From contig NZ_JAPCKI010000002.1 in assembly GCF_028680575.1 (NCBI RefSeq), positions 310,001 through 374,000 on the forward strand: a stretch of DNA of 64,000 nt. The letters run 5' to 3'. Under the pieces are notes generated by a model that saw nothing but the letters and a program-made list of their open reading frames with translations, was not told the origin of the DNA and searched no databases. The position numbers were made by a program, and so were the translations under genes. This DNA comes from Acidovorax benzenivorans (GTDB taxonomy: Bacteria > Pseudomonadota > Gammaproteobacteria > Burkholderiales > Burkholderiaceae_C). This document shows, piece after piece, positions 52,663 through 60,967 of the stretch; within the stretch, counting starts at the first letter, position 1; each line of letters opens with the position of its first letter.

Positions 52663-53439
52663 ATGACCGAAGCCACCCAAGACATCCTCGTCCACTCCGA
52701 AGCGGGCGTGACCACCATCACCTTCAACCGCGTGGACAAGAAGAACTCCATCACGCGCGACATGTATGCCGCTATGGCCGATGCGCTCGACACCGCCAAG
52801 GCCGACGCCAGCGTGCGCGTGGTGGTGTTCCAAGGGGACGTGGCCATCTTCAGCGCGGGCAATGACATTGGCGACTTTCTGCAGCAGCCGCCCGCCACGC
52901 AGGACTCGCCCGTGTTCCGTTTTCTGCGCGGCATCGCTACCTTCCCCAAGCCCGTGATCGCCTCGGTGTGCGGCCCGGCCGTGGGCATCGGCACGACGAT
53001 GCTGTTCCACTGCGATCTGGTCTACGCGGGCGACAACGCGGCGTTCTCCATGCCGTTCGTTAATCTGGGCCTGTGCCCCGAGGCCGCATCGAGCCTGCTG
53101 GTGCCGCAGATGCTGGGGTATCACCGCGCTGCTGAAGCGCTGCTGCTGGGTGAGCCTTTCATGGCCGAAGCCGCTTTGGAAGTGGGCCTGGTGAATCGCG
53201 TGGTGCCACCGACCGAATGCAATGGGGTGGCACAGGCGCAGGCGAAGAAGCTGGCGGCCAAGCCGTTGTCGTCGCTCATCGAAACCAAGCGGTTGATGAA
53301 GGGTGGGCAGACGGCGAAGGTGCTGGAGGTGATGGCGGAAGAGGGCGAGAGCTTTGGGCGCATGCTGCGCGAGCCCGCGGCGCGGGAGGCGTTTGCGGCG
53401 TTTATGGAAAAACGCAAACCGGATTTCAGCAAGAGCTGA
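52663..53439 (+). CDS. Enoyl-CoA hydratase/isomerase
   Basis: 258 residues of the crotonase family. Start region ITFNRVDKKNSITRDMY, oxyanion segment FSAGNDIGDFL, and SVCGPAVGIGTTMLFHCDLVYAGDNAAFSMPF with the second oxyanion Gly. The Glu pair of classical hydratases is not obvious (VNLGLCPEAASS keeps one), so an isomerase activity is also possible. ATG 52663. A hairpin overlaps its stop codon. Confidence 0.85.
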   Translation: MTEATQDILVHSEAGVTTITFNRVDKKNSITRDMYAAMADALDTAKADASVRVVVFQGDVAIFSAGNDIGDFLQQPPATQDSPVFRFLRGIATFPKPVIASVCGPAVGIGTTMLFHCDLVYAGDNAAFSMPFVNLGLCPEAASSLLVPQMLGYHRAAEALLLGEPFMAEAALEVGLVNRVVPPTECNGVAQAQAKKLAAKPLSSLIETKRLMKGGQTAKVLEVMAEEGESFGRMLREPAAREAFAAFMEKRKPDFSKS

Positions 53440-53444
53440 AATCC
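53421..53444. repeat. Perfect hairpin over the hydratase stop codon
   Basis: GGATTTCAGC (53421-53430) and GCTGAAATCC (53435-53444) form a 10-bp perfect stem with an AAGA loop; the stop codon TGA (53437-53439) is in the right arm. No T-run follows. The left arm with its context (gcaa.ccggatttcagc) recurs at 53488-53503, as though the 3' end of the gene was partly duplicated. Confidence 0.7.
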
Positions 53445-53534
53445 AGTGCGCCGCGCAGCAGACCGCTGGATCTTTCGGTAAAAGCGCAAGCCGGATTTCA
53501 GCGCAGTCTGAGTGTTTTTGGCTCTGGTGCTTGT

Positions 53535-53607
53535 CCTTAAAGCGCTGGCAGCTATTGTTTTTGTAGTTCCGGGGGCTCTCTCTTGGCCGTTCGGGCTGAG
53601 CCTGTCG
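53535..53607 (+). repeat. Two dispersed repeats in tandem (gctattgttttt copy and cgttcgggctgag copy)
   Basis: 53535-53570 is an intergenic copy of the repeat that also encodes the DUF2147 signal peptide (agcgctggcagctattgttt, then ttgtag). 53588-53607 is one arm of the CGTTCGGGCTGAG palindrome seen at 46359. They are followed directly by the large palindromic element. Confidence 0.65.
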
Positions 53608-53647
53608 AAGCCGGGGCGTGTTGGTTTGAAAAGCATGCTGGGTTTGA

Positions 53648-54282
53648 GGGCGGGAGCCGGGAGTCGCCCCGGCGGGCGAGGTACTTGTTCTTTGCTTCGC
53701 CAAAGAAAAGTACCCAAAAGAAAGGCGACCCCCAGTCTGCGACCCCTTCGCGGTGCTACGGGGCAACCTGCGTCGGGGCGGTTGCGGGGTGCGCCGCAGA
53801 ACTCACTTCGCGCTGGCGCGCTCCGTTCAGACAACTGCGGCGAGTCAGATCACGAAGCACGCGCGCTGCGACGCGCGTGCCACCCCGCAACCGCCCCGAC
53901 GCAGGCGCAGCCAGCAGGGGTGGGACAGCCAAACAGCCAACAGCCATTCGGGCCATTGCTTCGCTCGGCCCAACCTCGGGGCGCAAGCGCCTCGCGCTGC
54001 GCAACCTGGGCCGAGCGGAGCAATGGCCCGTATGGATGTCCTGTCCCCTTGCCCCTCTGGATGCGCCGAGGAGCGCAGGGGTTGGCGGATCAGGGCTCGC
54101 GATTGTTTGAGCGCAGTGAAACGAAGCGAGTTCGAGCGAGACCCCGCCAAACCCGAGCACCGCAGGTTGCCCCGTAGCGAAGCGAAGGGGACGCAGACAG
54201 CGGGGTCGCTTTCTCTTTGGTGACTTTCTCTTGGCGAGACAAGAGAAAGTTACTCGCATGCCGGGCGACTCCCGGCCCCCGC
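53648..54282. repeat. Nested palindromic element of about 635 bp, non-coding
   Basis: Outer arms: about 80 bp from 53651 (CGGGAGCCGGGAGTCGCCCC...) are imperfectly inverted at 54203-54282 (...GGGCGACTCCCGGCCCCC). Arm homology continues inward for roughly another 150 bp (CTACGGGGCAACCTGCG at 53755 with its inverse near 54162). Inside are a perfect 25-bp inverted pair (53767-53791 / 53881-53905) and a 23-bp pair with one mismatch (53950-53972 / 54007-54029). All open frames in it have the composition of read-through repeat and no start signals. It has no transposase and no clear target duplication. It may be a mobile non-autonomous element or a structured RNA/DNA element. Confidence 0.8.
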
Positions 54283-54311
54283 ACTTCGCATAGGCATGCC
54301 ATATGCTTCCA

Positions 54312-54360
54312 AATAGATAGCAAATCAGGCAATAGATACCGGCGCTTCAACTCAAATAGC
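54312..54360. repeat. Degenerate dispersed-repeat copy
   Basis: tagatagcaaatcaggcaat with a following ataccggcgcttcaa shows the gatagc and ggcgctt halves of the dispersed family in decayed form. Weak match. Confidence 0.35.
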
Positions 54361-54393
54361 ACCCGACGGCGATCACGATGAGGCAAGCCATCT

Positions 54394-54423
54394 ATTTTTA
54401 CAAAGCATTTGCTTGCTAAAAAT
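54394..54423. promoter_or_regulatory. 30-bp palindromic operator candidate before the TetR gene
   Basis: ATTTTTACAAAGCA (54394-54407) is the inverse of 54410-54423 except for two positions, around a 2-bp centre. It ends 24 bp before the regulator's ATG, in an AT-rich patch unlike the surroundings. The size suits binding of a TetR dimer pair, giving self-control and control of the downstream operon. Confidence 0.6.
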
Positions 54424-54447
54424 AAACAGTTTTGCTATCGTGCCCGC

Positions 54448-55197
54448 ATGGACTCACCCGTGCCGCGCACCCGCGCTATCACCTCACCAACAAAGAACCG
54501 CCCGGCCCGCCCCAGCAGCAAAGCCGTAGCGCTCCCCAGCACCCACTCGGCACCCACGGCAAAAACCGCTGTCGAAGAGCCTCCCCGCCGCCCGCGCGGA
54601 CGCCCCCGCAAAACCGCCGAAGAACTCGACGACGGCAACCGCCGCCGCAAGCTCATGGACGGCGCCGCCAAGCTGTTCCGCACCCAAGGCTTTGCCGCCA
54701 CCAGCACGCGCGACATTGCGGCGGCCGCAGGCATGCACAGCGGCTCGCCCTTCTACCACTTCGAAAGCAAAAGCGCGCTGCTCTACGCCGTGATGAGCGA
54801 GGGCATGACCATGGCTACACAAAGCCAGCAGTTGGCGCTGGACGCACTACCCGCCAAGGCTACGCCGCGCGAACAACTGCACACCCTCATTCGCCACCAC
54901 TTCGAAATCCTGCTCGGCCCGCGCAGCAGCTTCATCCCGGTGATGTTGTACGAATGGCGCTCGCTCACGCCCGCGCAGCGCAAGGGCATTGCGCGCATCA
55001 AGGACAGCTACGAGGCCACCTGGATGCCTGTGCTCGACGCGCTGGCGAAACAGGGCGCCCTGCAGGCCGAGCCCGGTGTGGCGCGGCTGTTCATCTTTGG
55101 TGCGCTCAACTGGGCCGTGCAGTGGTTCTCGCCCAAGAAGGGCAAGACGCTCGATGCACTGACCGACGAGGCGCTGGCCCTGTTCATTCGCGCATAA
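54448..55197 (+). CDS. TetR-family regulator of the atu/liu-like operon
   Basis: 249 residues. A long basic, Pro-rich start (1-70) with an AT-hook-like RRPRGRPRK at about 50-58, then the TetR HTH (KLMDGAAKLFRTQGFAATSTRDIAAAAGMH, FYHFESKSALLYAV) and a ligand domain. The AT-hook-like segment is unusual for TetR proteins and matches the AT-rich palindrome just upstream. ATG 54448 is used; 54409 lies inside the palindrome. Divergent from nothing and followed after 29 nt by the SDR gene, so probably cotranscribed. Confidence 0.85.
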   Translation: MDSPVPRTRAITSPTKNRPARPSSKAVALPSTHSAPTAKTAVEEPPRRPRGRPRKTAEELDDGNRRRKLMDGAAKLFRTQGFAATSTRDIAAAAGMHSGSPFYHFESKSALLYAVMSEGMTMATQSQQLALDALPAKATPREQLHTLIRHHFEILLGPRSSFIPVMLYEWRSLTPAQRKGIARIKDSYEATWMPVLDALAKQGALQAEPGVARLFIFGALNWAVQWFSPKKGKTLDALTDEALALFIRA

Positions 55198-55226
55198 ACA
55201 AAAAATACAAAAAAGGCTGGACCACC

Positions 55227-56168
55227 ATGGCCCCCACGGCTCCGAATGTTTATCAGTCTGTGTTTGCACCGGGCCTGTTCAGCGGCCAGGTGGTCGTCGT
55301 GACGGGGGGCGGCTCGGGCATCGGCCGCTGCACCGCGCACGAGCTGGCCCGCCTGGGCGCACAGGTGGTGCTGGTGGGCCGCAAGCCCGAGAAACTGCAG
55401 GTCGTTGCCGATGAGATCACCGCCGACGGTGGTGCGGTGTCCTGGTTTGCCTGCGACATCCGCTCCGAAGACGCGGTGGTGGTGCTGGTGCAGCAGGTGC
55501 TGGCCGCGCACGGGCGCATCGATGGACTGGTGAACAACGCGGGCGGGCAGTTCATGTCGCCGCTCGAATCCATCAGCGCCAAGGGCTGGGAGGCGGTGCT
55601 GCACACCAACCTCACCGGCGGCTTCCTGGTGGCGCGCGAGTGTTACCGGCAGTGGATGGCGCCGAACGGCGGCTCCATCGTCAACATCGTGGCCGACATG
55701 TGGGGCTCCATGCCGGGCATGGGCCACAGCGGTGCGGCGCGCGCGGGCATGGTCAGCTTTACCGAAACCGCCGCGCTCGAATGGGCCTGCAGCGGCGTGC
55801 GCGTGAACGCCGTGGCGCCGGGCTACATCGCATCGAGTGGCATGGACAACTACCCGCCCGCCGCCGCGCACACGCTGCGCGCCATGCCGCAGACCGTGCC
55901 GCTGGGCCGCTTCGGCAACGAGGCCGAGGTGTCGGCGGCCATCGTCTTCCTGCTCAGCCCGGCAGCCAGCTTCATCAGCGGCAGCACGCTGCGCGTGGAT
56001 GGCGCGCGGCCGCAGGTGCGCCTGGGCTGGCCGTTGCGCGTGCCCGATGCCGCCACGCAGCAGCGCGCTGCGGTGAAGCCCTATGGTGGTTTTCACCGTG
56101 CGCAGGTGCCACGTGTGTTTGCAGCGTCTGCCGAGCAGGCTTCCAGTGCGTCCAAGGACTCCGAATGA
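55227..56168 (+). CDS. SDR-family protein with altered active site (AtuB/AtuG-like position)
   Basis: 313 residues. Cofactor motif TGGGSGIG at 26-33, NNAGGQF, and a normal SDR C-terminus with a 50-residue extension. The catalytic YxxxK is not found: at the expected place stand Ser168 and Arg172 (GHSGAARAGM), as in 2,4-dienoyl-CoA reductase-like SDRs in which the classical Tyr is missing. Could be an enoyl- or dienoyl-CoA reductase acting on branched acyl-CoAs. ATG 55227; overlaps the next gene by 4 nt. Confidence 0.78.
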   Translation: MAPTAPNVYQSVFAPGLFSGQVVVVTGGGSGIGRCTAHELARLGAQVVLVGRKPEKLQVVADEITADGGAVSWFACDIRSEDAVVVLVQQVLAAHGRIDGLVNNAGGQFMSPLESISAKGWEAVLHTNLTGGFLVARECYRQWMAPNGGSIVNIVADMWGSMPGMGHSGAARAGMVSFTETAALEWACSGVRVNAVAPGYIASSGMDNYPPAAAHTLRAMPQTVPLGRFGNEAEVSAAIVFLLSPAASFISGSTLRVDGARPQVRLGWPLRVPDAATQQRAAVKPYGGFHRAQVPRVFAASAEQASSASKDSE

Positions 56169-57778
56169 CCACCGCTTTCGCTTCGCGCTTCCACCCCGGC
56201 GCACCCGATGCGCAAAAGCGCCGCGCCGCCCTGGCCGCGCGCCTCGATGCCCTGCGCGCGCTGGAAGAGCGTGCCGCCGCCGCATCGGCCCGCTCGCTGC
56301 CCCAGTTCGACAAGCGCGGCCAGCTGCTGCCGCGCCAGCGCGTCGCACTGCTGCTGGACGCGGGCGCGCCCTGGCTGCCGCTGTGCACCCTGGCGGGCTA
56401 CCTGCAGGATGTGAAGGACCCCGAAAAGTCCGTGCCCGGCGGCGGGATGATCGCCGGCATCGGGTTGGTCAGCGGTGTGCGCTGCATGGTGGTGGCCAGC
56501 GACTCCGGCATCGAGGCGGGGGCCATCCAGCCCATGGGCCTGGAGAAAATCCTGCGCGTGCAGGAGATCGCGCTGCGCGAGCGCCTGCCCTTCGTGCACC
56601 TGGTCGAGAGTGCGGGCGCCAACCTCATGCGCTACCGGGTCGAAGGCTTCGTGCACGGCGGCAGTTTGTTCCGCAACCTCGCGCGGCTGTCGGCGGCGGG
56701 CATTCCGGTCATCACCGTGCAGCACGGCTCGGGCACGGCGGGCGGGGCCTACATGCCGGGGCTGTCGGACGTGGTCATCATGGTGCAGGGCCGCTCGCGC
56801 GCCTTCCTGGCCGGGCCGCCGCTGCTCATGGCCGCCACGGGCGAGGTAGCGACCGAAGAGGAACTGGGCGGCGCCGAGATGCACACCGCCGTCTCGGGCC
56901 TGGGCGAATACCTGGCGCTGGACGACCGCGAGGCCATCGGCATGGCGCGCGACGTGATCGCGCAGACCGGCTGGGCCGCAGTGTCGCGCGCTGCAGCACC
57001 TGCGCCCACACTGCCCGCCGACGACCTGCTGGCCCTGATGTCCGCTGACCTGCGGCAGCCCGTGGACATGCGCGAAGTGATCGCGCGGCTGGTGGACGGA
57101 TCGGAGCTGCTGGAGTTCAAGGCCCGCTACGGCATGGCCACGCTCTGCGCGCAGGGCCGCATCGGCGGCCATGCCGTGGGCTTCATCAGCAACAACGGCC
57201 CCATCGACGTGGCGGGCGCCAACAAGGCTACGCACTTCATCCAGTGGATGTGCCAGCTGGGCCACCCCATCATCTACCTGCAGAACACCACGGGCTACAT
57301 GGTGGGGAAGGACAGCGAGCAGGGCGGGATGATCAAGCACGGCAGCAAGATGATCCAGGCCGTGACCAACGCCACCGTGCCTCAGATCACCATCCAGTGC
57401 GGCGCGAGCTTTGGCGCGGGCAACTACGGCATGTGCGGGCGGGGTTATGCGCCGCGCTTCCTTTTCAGCTGGCCCGGTGCCAAGACGGCGGTGATGGGCG
57501 GCGAGCAGGCTGCGCGCACCATGCAGATCGTGACCGAGGCGGCGCTGGCGCGCAAAGGCATTACGCCCGACCCGGCCGAGTCGCAGGCCCAGTTCGACAA
57601 GATCGTCGCCATGTTCGAGGCCCAGGCCGATGCGTTCTACACCAGCGGCCTGCTGCTGGACGACGGCGTGATCGACCCGCGCGACACGCGGGCCGTACTG
57701 GCGTTTTGCCTGGACACCTGCGCCGAGGCACAGGCCCGCACGCTGCGGCCCTTGAGCTTTGGCGTGGCGCGGATGTGA
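56165..57778 (+). CDS. Biotin-dependent acyl-CoA carboxylase, carboxyltransferase subunit (AtuC/LiuB-like)
   Basis: 537 residues with two crotonase-type carboxyltransferase domains. N-half: QRVALLLDAGAPWLPL, VESAGANLMRYRVEGF, GSGTAGGAYMPGLSD, LAGPPLLMAATGEVATEEELGGAEMH. C-half: NNGPIDVAGANKATHFIQ, TGYMVGKDSEQGGMIKHG, GASFGAGNYGMCGR, WPGAKTAVMGGEQAA. The segment after ESAGANL lacks the Arg-Gln-Asp-Glu stretch of methylcrotonyl-CoA carboxylases, so a larger terpenoid substrate such as geranyl-CoA is possible. Works with the biotin subunit at 60964. Confidence 0.85.
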   Translation: MTTAFASRFHPGAPDAQKRRAALAARLDALRALEERAAAASARSLPQFDKRGQLLPRQRVALLLDAGAPWLPLCTLAGYLQDVKDPEKSVPGGGMIAGIGLVSGVRCMVVASDSGIEAGAIQPMGLEKILRVQEIALRERLPFVHLVESAGANLMRYRVEGFVHGGSLFRNLARLSAAGIPVITVQHGSGTAGGAYMPGLSDVVIMVQGRSRAFLAGPPLLMAATGEVATEEELGGAEMHTAVSGLGEYLALDDREAIGMARDVIAQTGWAAVSRAAAPAPTLPADDLLALMSADLRQPVDMREVIARLVDGSELLEFKARYGMATLCAQGRIGGHAVGFISNNGPIDVAGANKATHFIQWMCQLGHPIIYLQNTTGYMVGKDSEQGGMIKHGSKMIQAVTNATVPQITIQCGASFGAGNYGMCGRGYAPRFLFSWPGAKTAVMGGEQAARTMQIVTEAALARKGITPDPAESQAQFDKIVAMFEAQADAFYTSGLLLDDGVIDPRDTRAVLAFCLDTCAEAQARTLRPLSFGVARM

Positions 57779-57793
57779 GCCGCAGCACACACC

Positions 57794-58924
57794 ATGGCCG
57801 AACCCCTCAAATACCTGCTGAACGACACCGTGCCGCCGCGCATTGCGGCCATGGTGCGGCGTGCGTGGCGCAAGTTCGATGCCACTGCATTTCTGCAGCA
57901 AGTAGAGCCCGGCTACGACTCGCTGGAGCTGATGGCGCGCGGCCAGCGCATTGCGCAGGCCCTGCAGGCCCACCTGCCGCAAGATGTGCCGCGCGCGCTG
58001 GGTGTGCTGGTCGATTCGATGGACCCACCCATGGGCCTGGATGCGGTGGGTGAGCCCGATGCGGGTGACCGCCCGTACAGCGCCTTTTTGTACCTGCCGC
58101 ACAGCATCTACATCGGCACACACGGCCTGCCGCATTTCGAGGCGGCCATGGCCGCGCAGCACGCGCTCACCCAGCGCTTTACGGCCGAGTTCAGCATCCG
58201 CCCCTACCTGCTGCACCACCAGGGCGCCACGCTCGCGCGGCTGCGGGACTGGGCGCAGGACGACAACGCCCATGTGCGCCGTCTGGTGAGCGAGGGCACG
58301 CGGCCCCGCTTGCCATGGGCGCCGCGTTTGCCTGCATTCCAGAGCAACCCGCAGCTGGCCCTGCCGTTGCTCGATGCGCTCAAGGACGACCCATCGTCGT
58401 ACGTGCGTCGCTCCGTGGCCAACCACCTGGGCGACATCGCCAAGGACCACCCCGACCTCGCCGTAGGCACCGCGCGCACCTGGCTGCAGGGCGCACCCGC
58501 CCCGCGCGAGGCCCTGGTGCGCCACGGCCTGCGTTTTCTCATCAAACGGGGCGACGCCGCTGCGCTCGATGCCCTGGGCGTGGGCCATGCCGTGGCGCTG
58601 GATGTGCGGGCCGCGCGCGTGCTGCCCGCCCGCGCACGCATTGGCGACAAGGTGCGCATCGAGGCCGAACTGCACAACCCCACACCCCAGCCCCAGCGCG
58701 TGCTGGCGGACCTGAAGGTGCACTACGTCAAGGCCCACGGCGGTGCGGCGCCCAAGGTGTTCAAGCTGCAGACGCTGGAAATCGCCCCCGGCGCCACCGT
58801 GGCCGTGGGCAAGACGCTGTCGCTGCAGCAGATGACTACGCGCACCCACTACCCCGGCGCGCACCAGGTGGAGCTGGTGCTCAACGGGCGGCCCCAGCCG
58901 CTGGGGCAGTTTCAGCTTTCGTGA
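57794..58924 (+). CDS. AlkC-type DNA alkylation repair glycosylase (HEAT-like repeats plus Ig-like domain)
   Basis: 376 residues. The central block VRRLVSEGTRPRLPWAPRL...DDPSSYVRRSVANHLGDIAKDHPD is the hallmark of the AlkC/AlkD superfamily of HEAT-like-repeat DNA glycosylases that remove 3-methyladenine-type lesions. From about 265 a beta-rich, Ig-like domain follows (ARARIGDKVRIEAELHNPT, VLADLKVHYVKAHGG), as in the AlkC subgroup. It lies 15 nt after the carboxyltransferase and 53 nt before the acyl-CoA dehydrogenase, all on one strand, so it is transcribed with catabolic genes. The reason for this placement is unknown. Confidence 0.8.
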   Translation: MAEPLKYLLNDTVPPRIAAMVRRAWRKFDATAFLQQVEPGYDSLELMARGQRIAQALQAHLPQDVPRALGVLVDSMDPPMGLDAVGEPDAGDRPYSAFLYLPHSIYIGTHGLPHFEAAMAAQHALTQRFTAEFSIRPYLLHHQGATLARLRDWAQDDNAHVRRLVSEGTRPRLPWAPRLPAFQSNPQLALPLLDALKDDPSSYVRRSVANHLGDIAKDHPDLAVGTARTWLQGAPAPREALVRHGLRFLIKRGDAAALDALGVGHAVALDVRAARVLPARARIGDKVRIEAELHNPTPQPQRVLADLKVHYVKAHGGAAPKVFKLQTLEIAPGATVAVGKTLSLQQMTTRTHYPGAHQVELVLNGRPQPLGQFQLS

Positions 58925-58977
58925 TCGAGGTTTGCAGGCACACAAATATACAAACGCAACAGCAGGAGACAAGCACC

Positions 58978-60156
58978 ATGCAGTTCACACACGAGCACCG
59001 CGAGATCCAGAAGACCCTCAAGCGCTTCATCGACGAAGAGATCAACCCCCATGTGGACGAGTGGGAAGCGGCCGAGATATTCCCCGCGCACGAGGTCTTC
59101 AAGAAGATGGGCAACCTGGGCCTGCTGGGCCTGTGCAAGCCGGAGGAATACGGAGGCCAGGGGCTGGACTATTCGTACAGCCTGGCTATGGCCGAGGCAC
59201 TGGGCCACATCCACTGCGGCGGCGTGCCCATGGCCATCGGCGTGCAGACCGACATGTGCACCCCGGCGCTCGCGCGCTATGGCAGCGAAGAACTCAAGCA
59301 CCAGTTCCTGGCCCCCGCCATTGCGGGCGACATGGTGGGCTGCATTGGCGTGAGCGAGCCTGCGGCGGGCAGCGATGTGTCGGGCATCAAGAGCGTGGCG
59401 CGCAAGGACGGCGACGACTACATCATCACCGGCCAGAAGATGTGGATCACCAACAGCCTGCAGGCCGACTGGATGTGCATGCTGGTCAACACGGGCGAAG
59501 GCCCCGTGCACAAGAACAAGAGCCTGGTGATGGTGCCCATGCGCGACGGGCCCGGCGGCAAACTCACCAAGGGCATCGAGGTGGCGCAAAAGATCCGCAA
59601 GATCGGCATGCACAGCAGCGACACCGGCCTGATCTACTTTGACGAGGTGCGCGTGCCGCAGCGCTACCGCATCGGTGCCGAAGGGCAGGGCTTTATTTAC
59701 CAGATGCAGCAGTTCCAGGAAGAGCGCCTGTGGTGTGCCGCCAGCACGCTCGAATCGCTGAACCACTGCATCCAGTGGACCATCGACTATGCGCAGGAAC
59801 GCAAGCTGTTTGGCAGCACGCTGGCCGACCAGCAGTGGGTGCAGTTCAAGCTGGCCGAACTCAAGACCGAGGTCGAGGCCCTGCGTGCACTCACCTACCG
59901 CGCCTGCGACCTGTATGTGAACGGGCAGGACGTGCTGGAGCTGGCCAGCATGGCCAAGCTCAAGGCCGGTCGCCTGAACCGCGAGGTGCCCGACACCTGC
60001 CTGCAGTTCTGGGGCGGCATGGGCTTCACGCTGGAGAACAAGGTCTCACGCATGTACCGCGACGGGCGGCTGGCGTCGATTGGCGGCGGTGCGGACGAGG
60101 TGATGCTGGGCATCCTGTCCAAGCTCATGGGCATCGCCAAGCGGCCCGCGCACTGA
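58978..60156 (+). CDS. Acyl-CoA dehydrogenase (citronellyl-CoA dehydrogenase-like, AtuD position)
   Basis: 392 residues, standard ACAD length. N-terminal helical domain (FTHEHREIQKTLKRFIDEEI), GCIGVSEPAAGSDVSG and KMWITNSLQADW for FAD and substrate, and C-terminal FWGGMGFTLENKVSRMYRD and SIGGGADEVMLGIL. The GVPMAIGVQTDMCTPALAR segment and DYSYSLAMAEALGHI recall AtuD of Pseudomonas. Probably oxidises citronellyl-CoA or another branched acyl-CoA. CAGGAGA before ATG 58978. Confidence 0.85.
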   Translation: MQFTHEHREIQKTLKRFIDEEINPHVDEWEAAEIFPAHEVFKKMGNLGLLGLCKPEEYGGQGLDYSYSLAMAEALGHIHCGGVPMAIGVQTDMCTPALARYGSEELKHQFLAPAIAGDMVGCIGVSEPAAGSDVSGIKSVARKDGDDYIITGQKMWITNSLQADWMCMLVNTGEGPVHKNKSLVMVPMRDGPGGKLTKGIEVAQKIRKIGMHSSDTGLIYFDEVRVPQRYRIGAEGQGFIYQMQQFQEERLWCAASTLESLNHCIQWTIDYAQERKLFGSTLADQQWVQFKLAELKTEVEALRALTYRACDLYVNGQDVLELASMAKLKAGRLNREVPDTCLQFWGGMGFTLENKVSRMYRDGRLASIGGGADEVMLGILSKLMGIAKRPAH

Positions 60157-60157
60157 C

Positions 60158-60967
60158 ATGGCTGATTCGCTGTTGATCGACCGCGCGCCGCTGGCCAGCG
60201 GCAGCGTGGAAACCTGGACGCTCAATGACCCGGACAGCCGCAATGCGCTGTCCGAAGTCATGGTGGACGCCCTGCTGGCCGCGTGCGAGCGCGCTGCAAC
60301 CGATGCCGACCTGCGTGGTGTGGTGCTGCGGGGTGCCGGTGGGCACTTCTGCGCGGGGGGCAGCCTGGGCGGTTTCGGCAAGACGATTGGCCAGCCCCTG
60401 GCTTCTGGTGAGGCCGACCCGCTGGTGCCCTTGAACCGACAGTTTGGCGCGCTGCTGCAGGCCCTGTGCGCTTTGCCGCAGTGGCTCATTGTGGCGGTGG
60501 AGGGCGCGGCGATGGGCGGCGGCTTTGGTCTGGTGTGCTGCGCCGACCGCGTGCTGGCCCACGCCAGCGCGCAGTTCGCCACGCCCGAAGTCACGCTGGG
60601 CATCGTGCCTGCGCAGATCGCGCCGTTTGTGCTGCAGCGCCTTGGCCCTGCGGCTGCGCGGCGGTGTTTGCTGACGGGCGAGCGGTGGGATGCTGCTACC
60701 TCCCAGCGCTTGGGCTTGGTCGATGACGTGGTGGAGGGCGATATGGAGGCCGCTGTGCAAGCAGCCATCGCGCGCCACGCCGCTGCGGCGCCGCAGGCTG
60801 TGGCGGCCACCAAACGTTTGTTATTGGCCCAACCCGAAACGCCGTTGCCCGCGCTGCTGGACGAAGCGGCAATTGCTTTTTCGCAGGCGCTGCGTGGCCC
60901 CGAGGCGCCGCAAGGGCTGGCGGCGTTTGCTGCGCGCAAGGCGCCGCCCTGGAGTGCGAAGCCATGA
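60158..60967 (+). CDS. Enoyl-CoA hydratase family (AtuE/LiuC position)
   Basis: 269 residues, crotonase fold: NDPDSRNALSEVMVDALL, GGHFCAGGSLGGFGKTIGQP, VEGAAMGGGFGLVCCADRVLA, and ATPEVTLGIVPAQIAPFVL. Sits between the dehydrogenase (1 nt) and the biotin subunit (4-nt overlap), matching the atu gene order C-D-E-F in which AtuE hydrates isohexenylglutaconyl-CoA. A methylglutaconyl-CoA hydratase role is the alternative. Confidence 0.82.
   Translation: MADSLLIDRAPLASGSVETWTLNDPDSRNALSEVMVDALLAACERAATDADLRGVVLRGAGGHFCAGGSLGGFGKTIGQPLASGEADPLVPLNRQFGALLQALCALPQWLIVAVEGAAMGGGFGLVCCADRVLAHASAQFATPEVTLGIVPAQIAPFVLQRLGPAAARRCLLTGERWDAATSQRLGLVDDVVEGDMEAAVQAAIARHAAAAPQAVAATKRLLLAQPETPLPALLDEAAIAFSQALRGPEAPQGLAAFAARKAPPWSAKP

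Noticed and set aside
53512..54259. Several overlapping open frames in the palindromic region
   Set aside because: All run through the inverted-repeat element in different frames on both strands, with no ribosome-binding sites and repeat-like residues; treated as non-coding.
53648..54282. CRISPR array or insertion sequence
   Set aside because: The repeats are inverted and nested rather than regularly spaced direct repeats, and no transposase frame or spacer pattern is present.
56093..58972. 959-residue open frame on the bottom strand
   Set aside because: Antisense to the carboxyltransferase and AlkC-like genes, both strongly supported; long only because stop codons are rare in this GC-rich frame.
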